Source: VRUE01 sp963705635 (GTDB taxonomy: Bacteria; Actinomycetota; Thermoleophilia; Solirubrobacterales; 70-9). From it: a stretch of 64,000 nt of DNA. The notes beneath the pieces are model-generated. The model was not told the origin of the DNA and searched no databases. It worked only from the letters and a program-made list of their open reading frames with translations. The stretch covers positions 186,001 to 250,000 of the forward strand of contig CAVPKH010000001.1 in assembly GCA_963705635.1 (NCBI GenBank), given 5' to 3'. The position numbers and the translations under genes were made by a program. This document shows positions 56,175-63,416 of the stretch, piece by piece. Position 1 is the first letter of the stretch. Every line of letters begins with the position of its first letter.

Positions 56175-56684
56175 GTGACCTATTCGCGGCCCGAGCCACT
56201 GCGTGGCAAGCATGATCTGGCCGGATTTTGCAGCGGAGAAGACTCCCTAGACAACTGGCTCCATCGCTATTCCCGACATGCCGAGGCAGCCGGGTCGGCG
56301 CGCGTTTTCGTCACTTCAGACGGCAATCGAGTAGTTGGCTATTACGCCCTCGCCGTCGGGCAGGTTGAGCCGAGCGCAGCGACTGAGCGGCTGCTCAAGG
56401 GCCAGCCCGCCAAACGGCCGGTTCCCGTGGTGGTTCTTGCCCGCCTGGCCGTTGATCATGGCCATCAGGGCCACGGAGTTGGGCGATCCTTGCTCCAGGA
56501 CGCTTTGCTGCGCTGTGCGGGCGCGGCTGAATCAGTTGGGATTCGAGCCCTAGTGGTTCACGCCAATGAGGACGCAAGCGGCTTCTACGACCGTTTCGGC
56601 TTTGAAGCCTCCCCAACCGATCCGCTCCACCGAATCCTGCTCTTGGCGGACTTGAAACGCTTTCTCGATGAGGTTGCTTCCTAG
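56175..56684 (+). CDS. GNAT toxin (TacT-like)
   Basis: 169 residues from GTG 56175. SRPEPLRGKHDLAGFCSGEDSLDNWLHRYSRHAEAAGSARVFV is the typical TacT start; VVLARLAVDHGHQGHGVGRSLLQDALLRC is the acetyl-CoA site and the end GFYDRFGFEASP is GNAT motif B. TacT-type toxins acetylate the amino group of charged tRNAs and stop translation. Paired with the DUF1778 gene just upstream, a classic type II module. Its stop is at the edge of the decayed palindromic copy 4. Confidence 0.9.
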   Translation: MTYSRPEPLRGKHDLAGFCSGEDSLDNWLHRYSRHAEAAGSARVFVTSDGNRVVGYYALAVGQVEPSAATERLLKGQPAKRPVPVVVLARLAVDHGHQGHGVGRSLLQDALLRCAGAAESVGIRALVVHANEDASGFYDRFGFEASPTDPLHRILLLADLKRFLDEVAS

Positions 56685-56802
56685 GCTGCTGGGATTGACT
56701 TCAGGGGTGGATCAGCGGCCCGCCGATTCAAACTGACCCACCGCCGTCAGCAGGGCCCGCTCCACCGAAAAAGTTAAGCGGAACCCCCTGCCCCAGCCGC
56801 CT
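56683..56802. repeat. Palindromic element, copy 4 (degenerate)
   Basis: The right half (56763-56787) is conserved: CACCGAAAAAGTTAAGCGGAACCCC in parts. The left half has lost the CTTGTACTTTTTCG core, though AGGGGTGGA (56703-56711) and AGGCTGCTGGG (56683-56693, pairing imperfectly with CCCAGCCGCCT at 56792-56802) remain. It fills the gap between convergent toxin and TetR genes, touching the toxin stop and lying two bases from the TetR stop. Confidence 0.7.
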
Positions 56803-56804
56803 TC

Positions 56805-57497
56805 TTACGCGCGCGCCGCCTGCATCTCGGCGCTGGCGGCGTCGGAGCCGAAGTAGGGCAGCACCGCGAAGTACATGAACTCGGGTAGCAGCGCGCGGAA
56901 GCCGTCGCCGTCGCCCGCCGCGAGGCGGGCGTGGAGGACCGCGTGCATGCCGGCGACGATTCCCTCGGCGGCGATCGGCGGCGGCGATTCCGACCCCTCG
57001 CCGTCATCGCGCGCCGAATCGATGAAATCCGTCACTCGTTTCATCGCCTTGGCCCGTCTTGCGAGGGCCTCAGGGCCCCCCGCGTGCACCTCGACGACCA
57101 GGGCGCGACCCAGGGTCGGGTCCGCATCGAACGTTTCAAGCAGGGCTGTGAGGCCCGCCCGAAGCCGCCCCCGCCAGCTCTCCTCGGACGCCGCCGCGGC
57201 GATCACCACCGCTTCCAGCTGGGCGACGCCGAAGTCGAATGCGTCGAGGTAGCAGGCGTCCTTGTCGTCGAAGTTGTCGTAGAAGGCCTGGCGGTAGAGG
57301 CCGGTGCGATCGAGCACCATACGCACGGACGCGTCCTCGTAGCCGGCGCTGCCGACGACCTCGAGCATTCCCTCGAGGATCCTCTGACGCTTGGGAGAAT
57401 CCACCAGCCTTAGTGCGGGAGCCTCGGGGAAGACCTTCCCCGTAGCGCCGGTCCCCTCCGCCCCTGCCAGGACTTTGGTTGCGGCCTGCTTTCCCAT
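56805..57497 (-). CDS. TetR/AcrR family regulator B
   Basis: 230 residues from ATG 57497, preceded by GAGGAAAGG (an upstream TTG at 57521 lacks such a site). The helix-turn-helix is QRILEGMLEVVGSAGYEDASVRMVLDRTGLYRQAFYDNFDDKDACYLDAF. The C-terminal domain is helical with PEFMYFAVLPYFGSDAAS near the end, the same ending style as the other TetR genes here. Divergent from regulator C with a palindromic site between them. Ligand unknown. Confidence 0.88.
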   Translation of the reverse strand: MGKQAATKVLAGAEGTGATGKVFPEAPALRLVDSPKRQRILEGMLEVVGSAGYEDASVRMVLDRTGLYRQAFYDNFDDKDACYLDAFDFGVAQLEAVVIAAAASEESWRGRLRAGLTALLETFDADPTLGRALVVEVHAGGPEALARRAKAMKRVTDFIDSARDDGEGSESPPPIAAEGIVAGMHAVLHARLAAGDGDGFRALLPEFMYFAVLPYFGSDAASAEMQAARA

Positions 57498-57541
57498 CTG
57501 ACCTTTCCTCTGCTCGATCAAGGGAACCGGTTGTCTGGACT

Positions 57542-57556
57542 CCGGTACTGTACCGG
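57542..57556. promoter_or_regulatory. Candidate TetR operator between regulators B and C
   Basis: CCGGTACTGTACCGG is a perfect 7+1+7 palindrome in the 116 bp gap between two divergent TetR genes. This is the normal place and size for a TetR-family binding site. A TATAGG (about 57594-57599) downstream could be the -10 for regulator C. Confidence 0.65.
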
Positions 57557-57613
57557 TATCTCGTCAATACGTCCAGCTTGGAATCGGATTCTTATAGGGG
57601 TACCCTGCCGTTC

Positions 57614-58294
57614 GTGGCTGATCGCGCTCCTCAAGCGACAAGGATGCTTCCAGGTAGGCATCCACTGCCACGCGAGTTCATCGCCCAGCACCAGCGGGCC
57701 CGCATAATCGCCGCCCTCGCCGAGGAGACGGTCGAGAAGGGCTATCGCGCCGTCACCGTCGCCGACATCGTGCGCCGCGCCGGCATCGCCCGCAACACCT
57801 TCTACGAGAACTTCTCCTCCAAGGAGGACTGCTTCCTCGCCGCCTCGGAGTTCGCGGTCAAGGAGGCGCTGCGCCGCGTCGTCGACGCCGCCAGCAGGGT
57901 CGACAGCTGGCCCGCCCGGGTCAACTCCGGCCTCTCCGCCTTCCTCCACTACGTCGCCAGCGAGCCGGCGCTGGCCCGCACCTGCATCGTCGAGGCGCTC
58001 TCGGCGGGGCCGGCCGCGGTCGAGCGCTACGAGCGCTCGATCCAGGCCTTCGTGCCGCTCTTCCGCATGGGCCGCAAGGTCTCGCCCAAAGGCGAGGAGC
58101 TGCCGGGCACGCTGGAGGAGACGATCGTCGGCGGGATCTTCTGGATCCTCTACCAGCGCATCATCATGGGGCAGGCCGAGCAGATCGAGGAGCTGCTGCC
58201 GGAGCTGGTCGAGTTCGCGCTCACTCCGTACCTTGGCGCCGAGACCGCCAAGCGGATCGCCGGGGAAGAACCGTCCACCGTCACTGCGGGTTGA
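57614..58294 (+). CDS. TetR/AcrR family regulator C
   Basis: 226 residues from GTG 57614 (a longer frame from 57479 overlaps regulator B). MLPGRHPLPREFIAQHQRARIIAALAEETVEKGYRAVTVADIVRRAGIARNTFYENFSSKEDCFLAA holds the helix-turn-helix. The ligand domain ends GTLEETIVGGIFWILYQRIIMGQAEQIEELLPELVEFALTPYLGAETA, a segment repeated in the other TetR proteins of this region, which shows they are paralogues. Followed 33 bp later by the tandem TetR gene. Confidence 0.9.
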   Translation: MADRAPQATRMLPGRHPLPREFIAQHQRARIIAALAEETVEKGYRAVTVADIVRRAGIARNTFYENFSSKEDCFLAASEFAVKEALRRVVDAASRVDSWPARVNSGLSAFLHYVASEPALARTCIVEALSAGPAAVERYERSIQAFVPLFRMGRKVSPKGEELPGTLEETIVGGIFWILYQRIIMGQAEQIEELLPELVEFALTPYLGAETAKRIAGEEPSTVTAG

Positions 58295-58327
58295 GCCAGG
58301 GGCAGGGATTGGGGGTCCCATGACCTA

Positions 58328-59689
58328 GTGCTTGACCTGGAGACCCGCGAGCGCGCCGCCAGTCCCGAGCGCGAGCGCATCGTCGAGGCCCTGATCGAGA
58401 TCGCCGCCGAGCGCGGCTACGCCGAGACCACGATCGAGCTGATCCTCGAACGGGCCGAGCTCGACCGGCCCGCCTTCGACCGCCATTTCCGCGGCAAGTA
58501 CGACTGCTTCCTCTCCGCCTGGCAGGAAATGAACGAGGGCTGCATGAGGGAGATGCTGGAGGCCTACAACAGTCAGGAGAGCTGGTCCGATCGCCTGCGC
58601 GCGGTCGCCTGCGAGATCGTCGACAACCTCCGCAACGACCCCAACCGCGCCTCCTTCGCGGTCGAGGTGCTCTCGGCCGGCGACGCCGCCCGCGCCCGCC
58701 GCGACATGACGATGCGGGTGATCGCCTCGCTGATCGACGCCGGCCGCAACGAGATGGACGATCCCGAGTCGGTCCCGCACACGACCGCCGAGGCGCTCGC
58801 CGGCTCCGCCTACGGCCAGGTCTACGCCAAGGTGGTACGCGGCCAGGCCGACGAGCTGCCGTCTCTCGTACCCCAATTGATGTCGGCTGCGGTGATGCCC
58901 TACCTGGGGGTCGAGGCGGGGCTGACCGAGCTGGACCGAGGCTTCGACCCGCCAGCGCGATATCGTCGGGCTGTGGCCAAGAAGTCTTCCTCCCGGAAAG
59001 CGGGCGATCCCAACGTGTCAGCAGAGGATTACCCGCCCGAGCTGGCGCGCCTGCCCCCGGGCAGGCACGGTTTGCCGCGCGAGTTCGTCGTCCACAACCA
59101 GCGCGAGCGCCTGATCGCCGGCCTCGCCGAGGCGATCGCCGAAAACGGCTACTCGGGCACGACGATCGCCCACATCACCCGCCACGCCGCCGTCTCCCGC
59201 CGCACCTTCTACGAGCACTTCTCCAGCAAGGACGAGTGCTTCGTCGCCGCCTACGACACGGTGATGGAGGAGCTGCGCGGCCGCGTCTCGGCCGCCTTCG
59301 AGGCCGCCGACGACTGGCCGCACGCGGTCAAAGCCGGGATCGGCGCGATGCTCGAGTTCCTCGCCGCCGAGCCCCACCTCGCCCGCCTCTGCATGGTCGA
59401 GGCGCTGGTCGCCGGGCCGGTCGTGGTCGAGCGCTACGACGCCGCGATCCAGAGCTTCGTGCCCTACTTCCAGACCGGCCGCGAGGGCCGCCCGCCCGAG
59501 GTTCTCGCCCGCCTCTCGCCGACCACCGAGGAGGCCCTGGTCGGCGGCATGGTCTCGCTGATCTCCCGCCGCATCATCGCCGGCAAAACGGAACAGCTCG
59601 AAGAGCTGCTGCCCGACCTGGTCGAGTTCACCCTGACGCCGTACGTGGGCAGCGCCGACGCCGCCAAGATCGCCCAAGAGCCGGCCTGA
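58328..59689 (+). CDS. Tandem TetR fusion protein (two complete TetR units, regulators D1-D2)
   Basis: 453 residues from GTG 58328, twice the usual TetR length. Unit 1 (about 1-215): PERERIVEALIEIAAERGYAETTIELILERAELDRPAFDRHFRGKYDCFLSAW, ending QLMSAAVMPYLGVEAGL. A linker (RRAVAKKSSSRKAGDPNVSAEDYPPE) leads to unit 2 (about 240-453): LPPGRHGLPREFVVHNQRERLIAGLAEAIAENGYSGTTIAHITRHAAVSRRTFYEHFSSKDECF, ending LLPDLVEFTLTPYVGSADAAK. Both helix-turn-helix parts look intact. One chain could make an internal pseudo-dimer. No stop codon separates the units. Confidence 0.88.
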   Translation: MLDLETRERAASPERERIVEALIEIAAERGYAETTIELILERAELDRPAFDRHFRGKYDCFLSAWQEMNEGCMREMLEAYNSQESWSDRLRAVACEIVDNLRNDPNRASFAVEVLSAGDAARARRDMTMRVIASLIDAGRNEMDDPESVPHTTAEALAGSAYGQVYAKVVRGQADELPSLVPQLMSAAVMPYLGVEAGLTELDRGFDPPARYRRAVAKKSSSRKAGDPNVSAEDYPPELARLPPGRHGLPREFVVHNQRERLIAGLAEAIAENGYSGTTIAHITRHAAVSRRTFYEHFSSKDECFVAAYDTVMEELRGRVSAAFEAADDWPHAVKAGIGAMLEFLAAEPHLARLCMVEALVAGPVVVERYDAAIQSFVPYFQTGREGRPPEVLARLSPTTEEALVGGMVSLISRRIIAGKTEQLEELLPDLVEFTLTPYVGSADAAKIAQEPA

Positions 59690-59752
59690 GCTCTGATCTG
59701 AGGGGAGAGTTTTCCTCCGCCAGCCCTCAAGAGGGCATGCGACTTCTATTGA

Positions 59753-59780
59753 ATGACCATGGTACCCTGACCATGGTCAT
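59753..59780. promoter_or_regulatory. Candidate operator of the Phd-VapC pair
   Basis: Two ATGACCATGGT / TGACCATGGTCAT units, each centred on the palindrome ACCATGGT (59756-59763 and 59770-59777), 14 bp apart. The second covers the antitoxin ATG (59773). Autoregulatory sites of type II toxin-antitoxin pairs have this form. Confidence 0.6.
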
Positions 59781-60012
59781 GTCCCAGCTCAGAGAGATCA
59801 CCGCCACCCAGTTCAAGGCTCGCTGCCTGCGTTTGCTCGACGAGGTGGCGGAAACGGGAGAGACGCTCGTCGTCACCAAGCACGGTCGCCCGGTCGCCCG
59901 GGTTGTGCCGCCGCTGGGGCCGGACGATCTGCGCGGCAGCATCAAGATCAACATGTCGGACGAGGAGCTGATCTATTTCTCGATGGGGCCGTGGGACATG
60001 GAGAAGGAGTGA
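59773..60012 (+). CDS. Phd/YefM-family antitoxin
   Basis: 79 residues from ATG 59773 (MVMSQLREITATQFKARCLRLLDEVAETGETLVVTKHGRPVARVVPP). This is the Phd/YefM DNA-binding fold; the tail SDEELIYFSMGPWDMEKE would bind the toxin. A longer open frame upstream is a shadow over the tandem TetR gene. TGA overlaps the GTG of the PIN gene by two bases. Confidence 0.9.
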   Translation: MVMSQLREITATQFKARCLRLLDEVAETGETLVVTKHGRPVARVVPPLGPDDLRGSIKINMSDEELIYFSMGPWDMEKE

Positions 60013-60398
60013 TCCTCCTCGACACACACGTCTTGGTCTGGTTGGCGGGGCCCCGGGAGCAACTGAGCGAGGCGGCCCGTGAAGCAATCGAATCCGAGAA
60101 CGAGCTGGCGATCAGCATGGCTTCGATACAGGAGATCGCGTATATGGCCGTGCGTGGGCGGTTGGAGGCGGATCGGTCGATCGCGACCTGGATCGGTGAT
60201 GCGCTGAGCGTCCACGAAGTTCGCGCGGTTGCGCCAACGGTCTCAGCCTCGCTTCGGGCCGGCTCCCTTGACCCCACCGCGTTTCACGGCGACCCTGCCG
60301 ACCGTCTCATCTACGCGACTGCGGTCGAGCATGACGTGCAGCTGGTCAGCGCCGACGAACGGCTTCGCCGCCTCGATCCGGCGCGGGTGGTTTGGTAG
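60009..60398 (+). CDS. vapC: PIN-domain toxin (VapC family)
   Basis: 129 residues from GTG 60009, with GAGAAGGAG directly upstream. PIN-domain acidic residues: ILLDTHVLVWLAG (Asp), SMASIQEIAYM (Glu), and GDPADRLIYATAVEHDVQLVSADERL (Asp pair). VapC toxins are RNases that cut tRNA or rRNA. Paired and overlapping with the Phd-type antitoxin. Its stop is two bases from the stop of the opposite-strand TetR gene E. Confidence 0.93.
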   Translation: MILLDTHVLVWLAGPREQLSEAAREAIESENELAISMASIQEIAYMAVRGRLEADRSIATWIGDALSVHEVRAVAPTVSASLRAGSLDPTAFHGDPADRLIYATAVEHDVQLVSADERLRRLDPARVVW

Positions 60399-60399
60399 C

Positions 60400-61071
60400 T
60401 CAATCGTCCGGCTGGACTGATGCCAGGTCCGGCGAGCCGAGCTCGAGCCAGGCTTCGTCCTCGCCGAAGTAGTTGAGCACGGCGAGGTGGGCGAGGTCGG
60501 GCTGCAGGCGCTCGACCGTGGCGGTGCGGCCGGCGCCGATCTCGCCGCAGATCGCTTCCTCGATCGCGCCGACGACGAACTGGGCGGTGAGGGCGGTCGC
60601 GGTTGGCCTCGCGCCGGCCTCGCGCCGGGCCGAGTCGATCGCGGCGGCGAAGCGCTCGATCAGCTGCTGGTGCTTGCTCCAAGCCTGGCCCCGCGCCGCC
60701 CGCACCTCGATCAGCAGCGCTTTCGCCAGCAGCGGCTGCTCGGCGACGGTGCGCAGCAGCCGGGCGAGGGCGGCGCGGAAGCCCGCCCGCCAGCTCTCAG
60801 CCTCGCGGCCCGCCTCGAGCACTTCCGCGCAGATTCGGTCCGCCGCCATCTCGTAGGCCTGGGCGAAGCAGGCCTCCTTGCCGCCGAAGCGGCGCTGGAA
60901 GCGCTCGCGGGAGATGCCGCTGCGCTCCAGCACCTCCTGCACGCTCGCCTTCTCGTAACCGCGGGCGCCGACGCTGAGCAGCATCGCTTCCAGCGCTCCC
61001 TCGTCCGACGCGCGCTCGGGGACGGCCTCATCCCACGATCTGACCGCCCGCAGTGTGGTCGGCGCTTTCAC
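60400..61071 (-). CDS. TetR/AcrR family regulator E
   Basis: 223 residues from GTG 61071. The DNA-binding part is EGALEAMLLSVGARGYEKASVQEVLERSGISRERFQRRFGGKEACFAQAYE; the end ERLQPDLAHLAVLNYFGEDEAWLELG matches the shared C-terminal style. It is the most diverged of the group. Convergent with vapC and divergent from regulator F across an 86 bp gap that contains TTCGTACCAATGGGAACG and a possible -10 TATCCT. Confidence 0.88.
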   Translation of the reverse strand: MKAPTTLRAVRSWDEAVPERASDEGALEAMLLSVGARGYEKASVQEVLERSGISRERFQRRFGGKEACFAQAYEMAADRICAEVLEAGREAESWRAGFRAALARLLRTVAEQPLLAKALLIEVRAARGQAWSKHQQLIERFAAAIDSARREAGARPTATALTAQFVVGAIEEAICGEIGAGRTATVERLQPDLAHLAVLNYFGEDEAWLELGSPDLASVQPDD

Positions 61072-61157
61072 TCGGGGTACCTTAGCCCATCTTTGGGAAC
61101 TTGTGACACTTCATATACTGACTTCGTACCAATGGGAACGCGCGCTATCCTGACCCG

Positions 61158-61835
61158 GTGCGCGCATTGCCTGGAAAGGCCTCCCGGCAGCCGCCCGGCC
61201 CCGAGCCGGTCAGCCGCGCTGCCTCGGCGGACGATCAGCGCCGCCGGATTCTCGAGGCGACGGCGGACCTCGTCGCCGAGAACGGTTACGCCAGCGCCAC
61301 GATCGAGCAGATCGTGCGCCGCGCCCGGGTTGGCTACGCGACCTTCTACAAGCACTACGCCGACAAGGAAGAGGCCTTCCTCGCCCTCTTCGACGCCGCG
61401 ATCGAGCGCACCGTCTACGCCGTCGAGGAAGCCTACGATCGCGAAGCCGGCCCCTGGCCCGACAAGGTCGGCGCCGGCCTCGGGGCGCTGCTGGCGCAGG
61501 CCGCGGCCCACCCCAACGTCGCCCGCGCCTGCCTGGTCGAGGCGCCGACCGCGGGGCCCGCGGCGGCGGCCCGCCACGAGGCCGCGCTGAAGCGCTTCGC
61601 GCCGCTGCTGCGCCCGGGCCGCGAGCTCAACCCGCGCCAGGAGCAGCTGCCGGCGACGCTCGAGGACACCCTCACCGGCGGCGTCCTCTGGGTAATCAAC
61701 CAGCGCCTCGTCGCCGGCAAGGAGGCGGAGCTGCGCGGGCTCCTGCCCGAGGCGCTCGAGTTCCTCCTGCGGCCCTACGTCGGCGAGGACGCGGCGGCGC
61801 GCGAGGCCGGCCAGGCCGAAGTCACCTCCGCCTGA
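61158..61835 (+). CDS. TetR/AcrR family regulator F
   Basis: 225 residues from GTG 61158. The helix-turn-helix is ADDQRRRILEATADLVAENGYASATIEQIVRRARVGYATFYKHYADKEEAFLALFD; the C-terminal segment is LPATLEDTLTGGVLWVINQRLVAGKEAELRGLLPEALEFLLRPYVGEDAA, again the shared motif. Fourteen bases separate it from regulator G. Ligand unknown. Confidence 0.9.
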   Translation: MRALPGKASRQPPGPEPVSRAASADDQRRRILEATADLVAENGYASATIEQIVRRARVGYATFYKHYADKEEAFLALFDAAIERTVYAVEEAYDREAGPWPDKVGAGLGALLAQAAAHPNVARACLVEAPTAGPAAAARHEAALKRFAPLLRPGRELNPRQEQLPATLEDTLTGGVLWVINQRLVAGKEAELRGLLPEALEFLLRPYVGEDAAAREAGQAEVTSA

Positions 61836-61849
61836 TCGGCAGCCCAGCC

Positions 61850-62503
61850 TTGGCAGACGAAGAGACGCTCGGCCCCCTTCCCGCCGGCCGCCACGGCTTC
61901 AGCCGCGCGCAGGTCGCCCACAATCAGCGCGAGCGCCTGATCGCCGGCCTCGCGACGGCAGTCGCCGATCATGGCTACGCCGCGGTCACGATCACCCACG
62001 TCACCAAGCAGGCCAGGGTTTCCCGCCGCGTCTTCTACGCCAACTTCGAGAGCAAGGAGGAGTGCTTCCTCGCCGCCTTCGACGTCGTCGTCGGGCATAT
62101 CCGCGAGCTGGCGGGCGAGGCGGTCGCGGGGATCGACGATTGGCCGCGCCGCGCCATCGTCGCCTCCCGCGCCGTCCTGCTCTTCTTCGCCGAGGAGCCG
62201 GACCTGGCCCGTCTCTGCCTGGTCGAGTCGCAGGCCGCCGGTCCGGCCGTCGCGGCGCGCTTCCACGAGACGGTCCACGAGGTCGTCCCCTATCTCGAGC
62301 AGGGCCGAGCGGAGCGTCGGGGCGAGCGCGAATTGCCGCCGACCACCGAGGAGTCGACGATCGGCGCCCTGGTCATGCTCACCTCCCGCAAGGTCGCCGC
62401 CGGCGAAGCCGAGCAGCTCGAGGATCTCCTTCCCGACTTCGCCGAGTTCATCCTCGCGCCGTACCTCGGGGCTGAAGCGGCGGGACGCCTCGCTCGCTCC
62501 TAG
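61850..62503 (+). CDS. TetR/AcrR family regulator G
   Basis: 217 residues from TTG 61850. The opening GPLPAGRHGFSRAQVAHNQRERLIAGLATAVADHGYAAVTITHVTKQARVSRRVFYANFESKEECFLAAFD is close to unit 2 of the tandem protein and to regulator C. The ending LPPTTEESTIGALVMLTSRKVAAGEAEQLEDLLPDFAEFILAPYLGAEAAG is also shared. Its stop is convergent with and overlaps by three bases the nucleotidyltransferase stop. Confidence 0.9.
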   Translation: MADEETLGPLPAGRHGFSRAQVAHNQRERLIAGLATAVADHGYAAVTITHVTKQARVSRRVFYANFESKEECFLAAFDVVVGHIRELAGEAVAGIDDWPRRAIVASRAVLLFFAEEPDLARLCLVESQAAGPAVAARFHETVHEVVPYLEQGRAERRGERELPPTTEESTIGALVMLTSRKVAAGEAEQLEDLLPDFAEFILAPYLGAEAAGRLARS

Positions 62504-62970
62504 CTTTCGGGAAGGTTCTCCAAATCCAGCAGGTCCTGTGTGCGGCTCTGCGCCTGCTTCATCTCGCGTAGGCGAGCCAGCGAGCAGACGCGCACCGGAA
62601 TGCCGAGCAGGTCACTCTCGACTGCGTCATCGACGAGCTGGGAGTAGCTGGGCACGCCCTGCGCCCGTTGCACGACGTCCAGTGCACCAAACTTGGTCGT
62701 TGCGGTGACGTTGCCGCCCCGCCGAATTACGCTGGCGTCATTCGCGGGATCGAACCGCCTTCCGCCCACCGTCGGCAGAGTCGATTCAAGATCCTCCAGA
62801 GCGACGGTCAGGCGCTTCAAGTTTTCGGGATCGGGGTCAGGAACCAGATCCAGATCCTCGGTGCCGCGGACGAATCCGTGCGCCCCAACGGCGACGCCGC
62901 CGATCACGACGAAACGGACATCGTGACGATGTAGGGCCTCGAGCAGCGAGCGAAGGTCGAATTCGCTCAA
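62500..62970 (-). CDS. Nucleotidyltransferase-fold protein, candidate toxin or antitoxin
   Basis: 156 residues from TTG 62970. LLEALHRHDVRFVVIGGVAVGAHGFVRGTEDLDLVPDPDPENLKRL is the GG-x-A-x-x-x-H-G...D-x-D core of minimal nucleotidyltransferases (DUF6036/AbiEii-like group). A third acidic residue may be in FGALDVVQ. The end CSLARLREMKQAQSRTQDLLDLENL is typical of this group. TTGA overlap with the small gene upstream suggests a two-gene module. Confidence 0.8.
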   Translation of the reverse strand: MSEFDLRSLLEALHRHDVRFVVIGGVAVGAHGFVRGTEDLDLVPDPDPENLKRLTVALEDLESTLPTVGGRRFDPANDASVIRRGGNVTATTKFGALDVVQRAQGVPSYSQLVDDAVESDLLGIPVRVCSLARLREMKQAQSRTQDLLDLENLPES

Positions 62971-63128
62971 TGTGCCTTGGCAGCGCCCTTGATGGCGCTC
63001 ATCTGCTTGCACAGCGCGTGCATTCGAGCCAAGCGCTCACTCATCGGTGCCTTGTGATCCGCCTCCAGGCGGATGCCTCGCGCGCGAGCTAGATCGCCGA
63101 TGTCGCCGCCATGCGTTCTCGCCGCCAT
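62967..63128 (-). CDS. Small 53-residue protein coupled to the nucleotidyltransferase gene
   Basis: ATG 63128 to TGA 62967. It starts MAARTHGGDIGDLARARGIR and ends QMSAIKGAAKAH; it is basic and largely helical. The TGA overlaps the TTG of the nucleotidyltransferase. It is too short to be seen easily, but the coupling and sensible composition support a real gene. Likely partner (antitoxin-like) of the downstream gene; function not known. Confidence 0.6.
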   Translation of the reverse strand: MAARTHGGDIGDLARARGIRLEADHKAPMSERLARMHALCKQMSAIKGAAKAH

Positions 63129-63233
63129 GCGCCAAGTCTAGCGGCGGCACTCCAGCAGCCGGGTAATTCGGTACCCGCATATATGCCCAAGGAACGCATC
63201 TGGGAACGCTCTTTTTCTTTTGGGAACTTTTCC

Positions 63234-63262
63234 TTGACAACCCCAGAACGGGGTGCTTCACT
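63234..63262 (+). promoter_or_regulatory. Candidate promoter of the terminal secreted-protein gene
   Basis: TTGACA at 63234-63239 is a perfect -35; 17 bp later TTCACT (63257-63262) is a weak -10. The spacer contains the small palindrome ACCCC-AGAAC-GGGGT (63240-63254), a possible repressor site. It leaves a leader of about 150 nt before the GTG at 63417, with several possible hairpins. No gene in 63129-63416. Confidence 0.45.
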
Positions 63263-63416
63263 AGCGCCACTTGCCGGTACAGCTAACACCTTCTAGGAAC
63301 TAGCTGCACCACAGCAAGCGAATCAGGGAACAAGCGGTACAGGGACAACCGAGCCTCGCGGAAGCCGCCAAGGGAAGCGGCCGGCAGAGGGGCTCACGGG
63401 ACAAGGAGAGGTATTC

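Noticed and set aside
63240..63416. c-di-AMP (ydaO) or c-di-GMP riboswitch upstream of the secreted protein
   Set aside because: CAGCTAACACC and GGAAC pieces recall parts of such motifs, but the ordered set of conserved blocks is not present.
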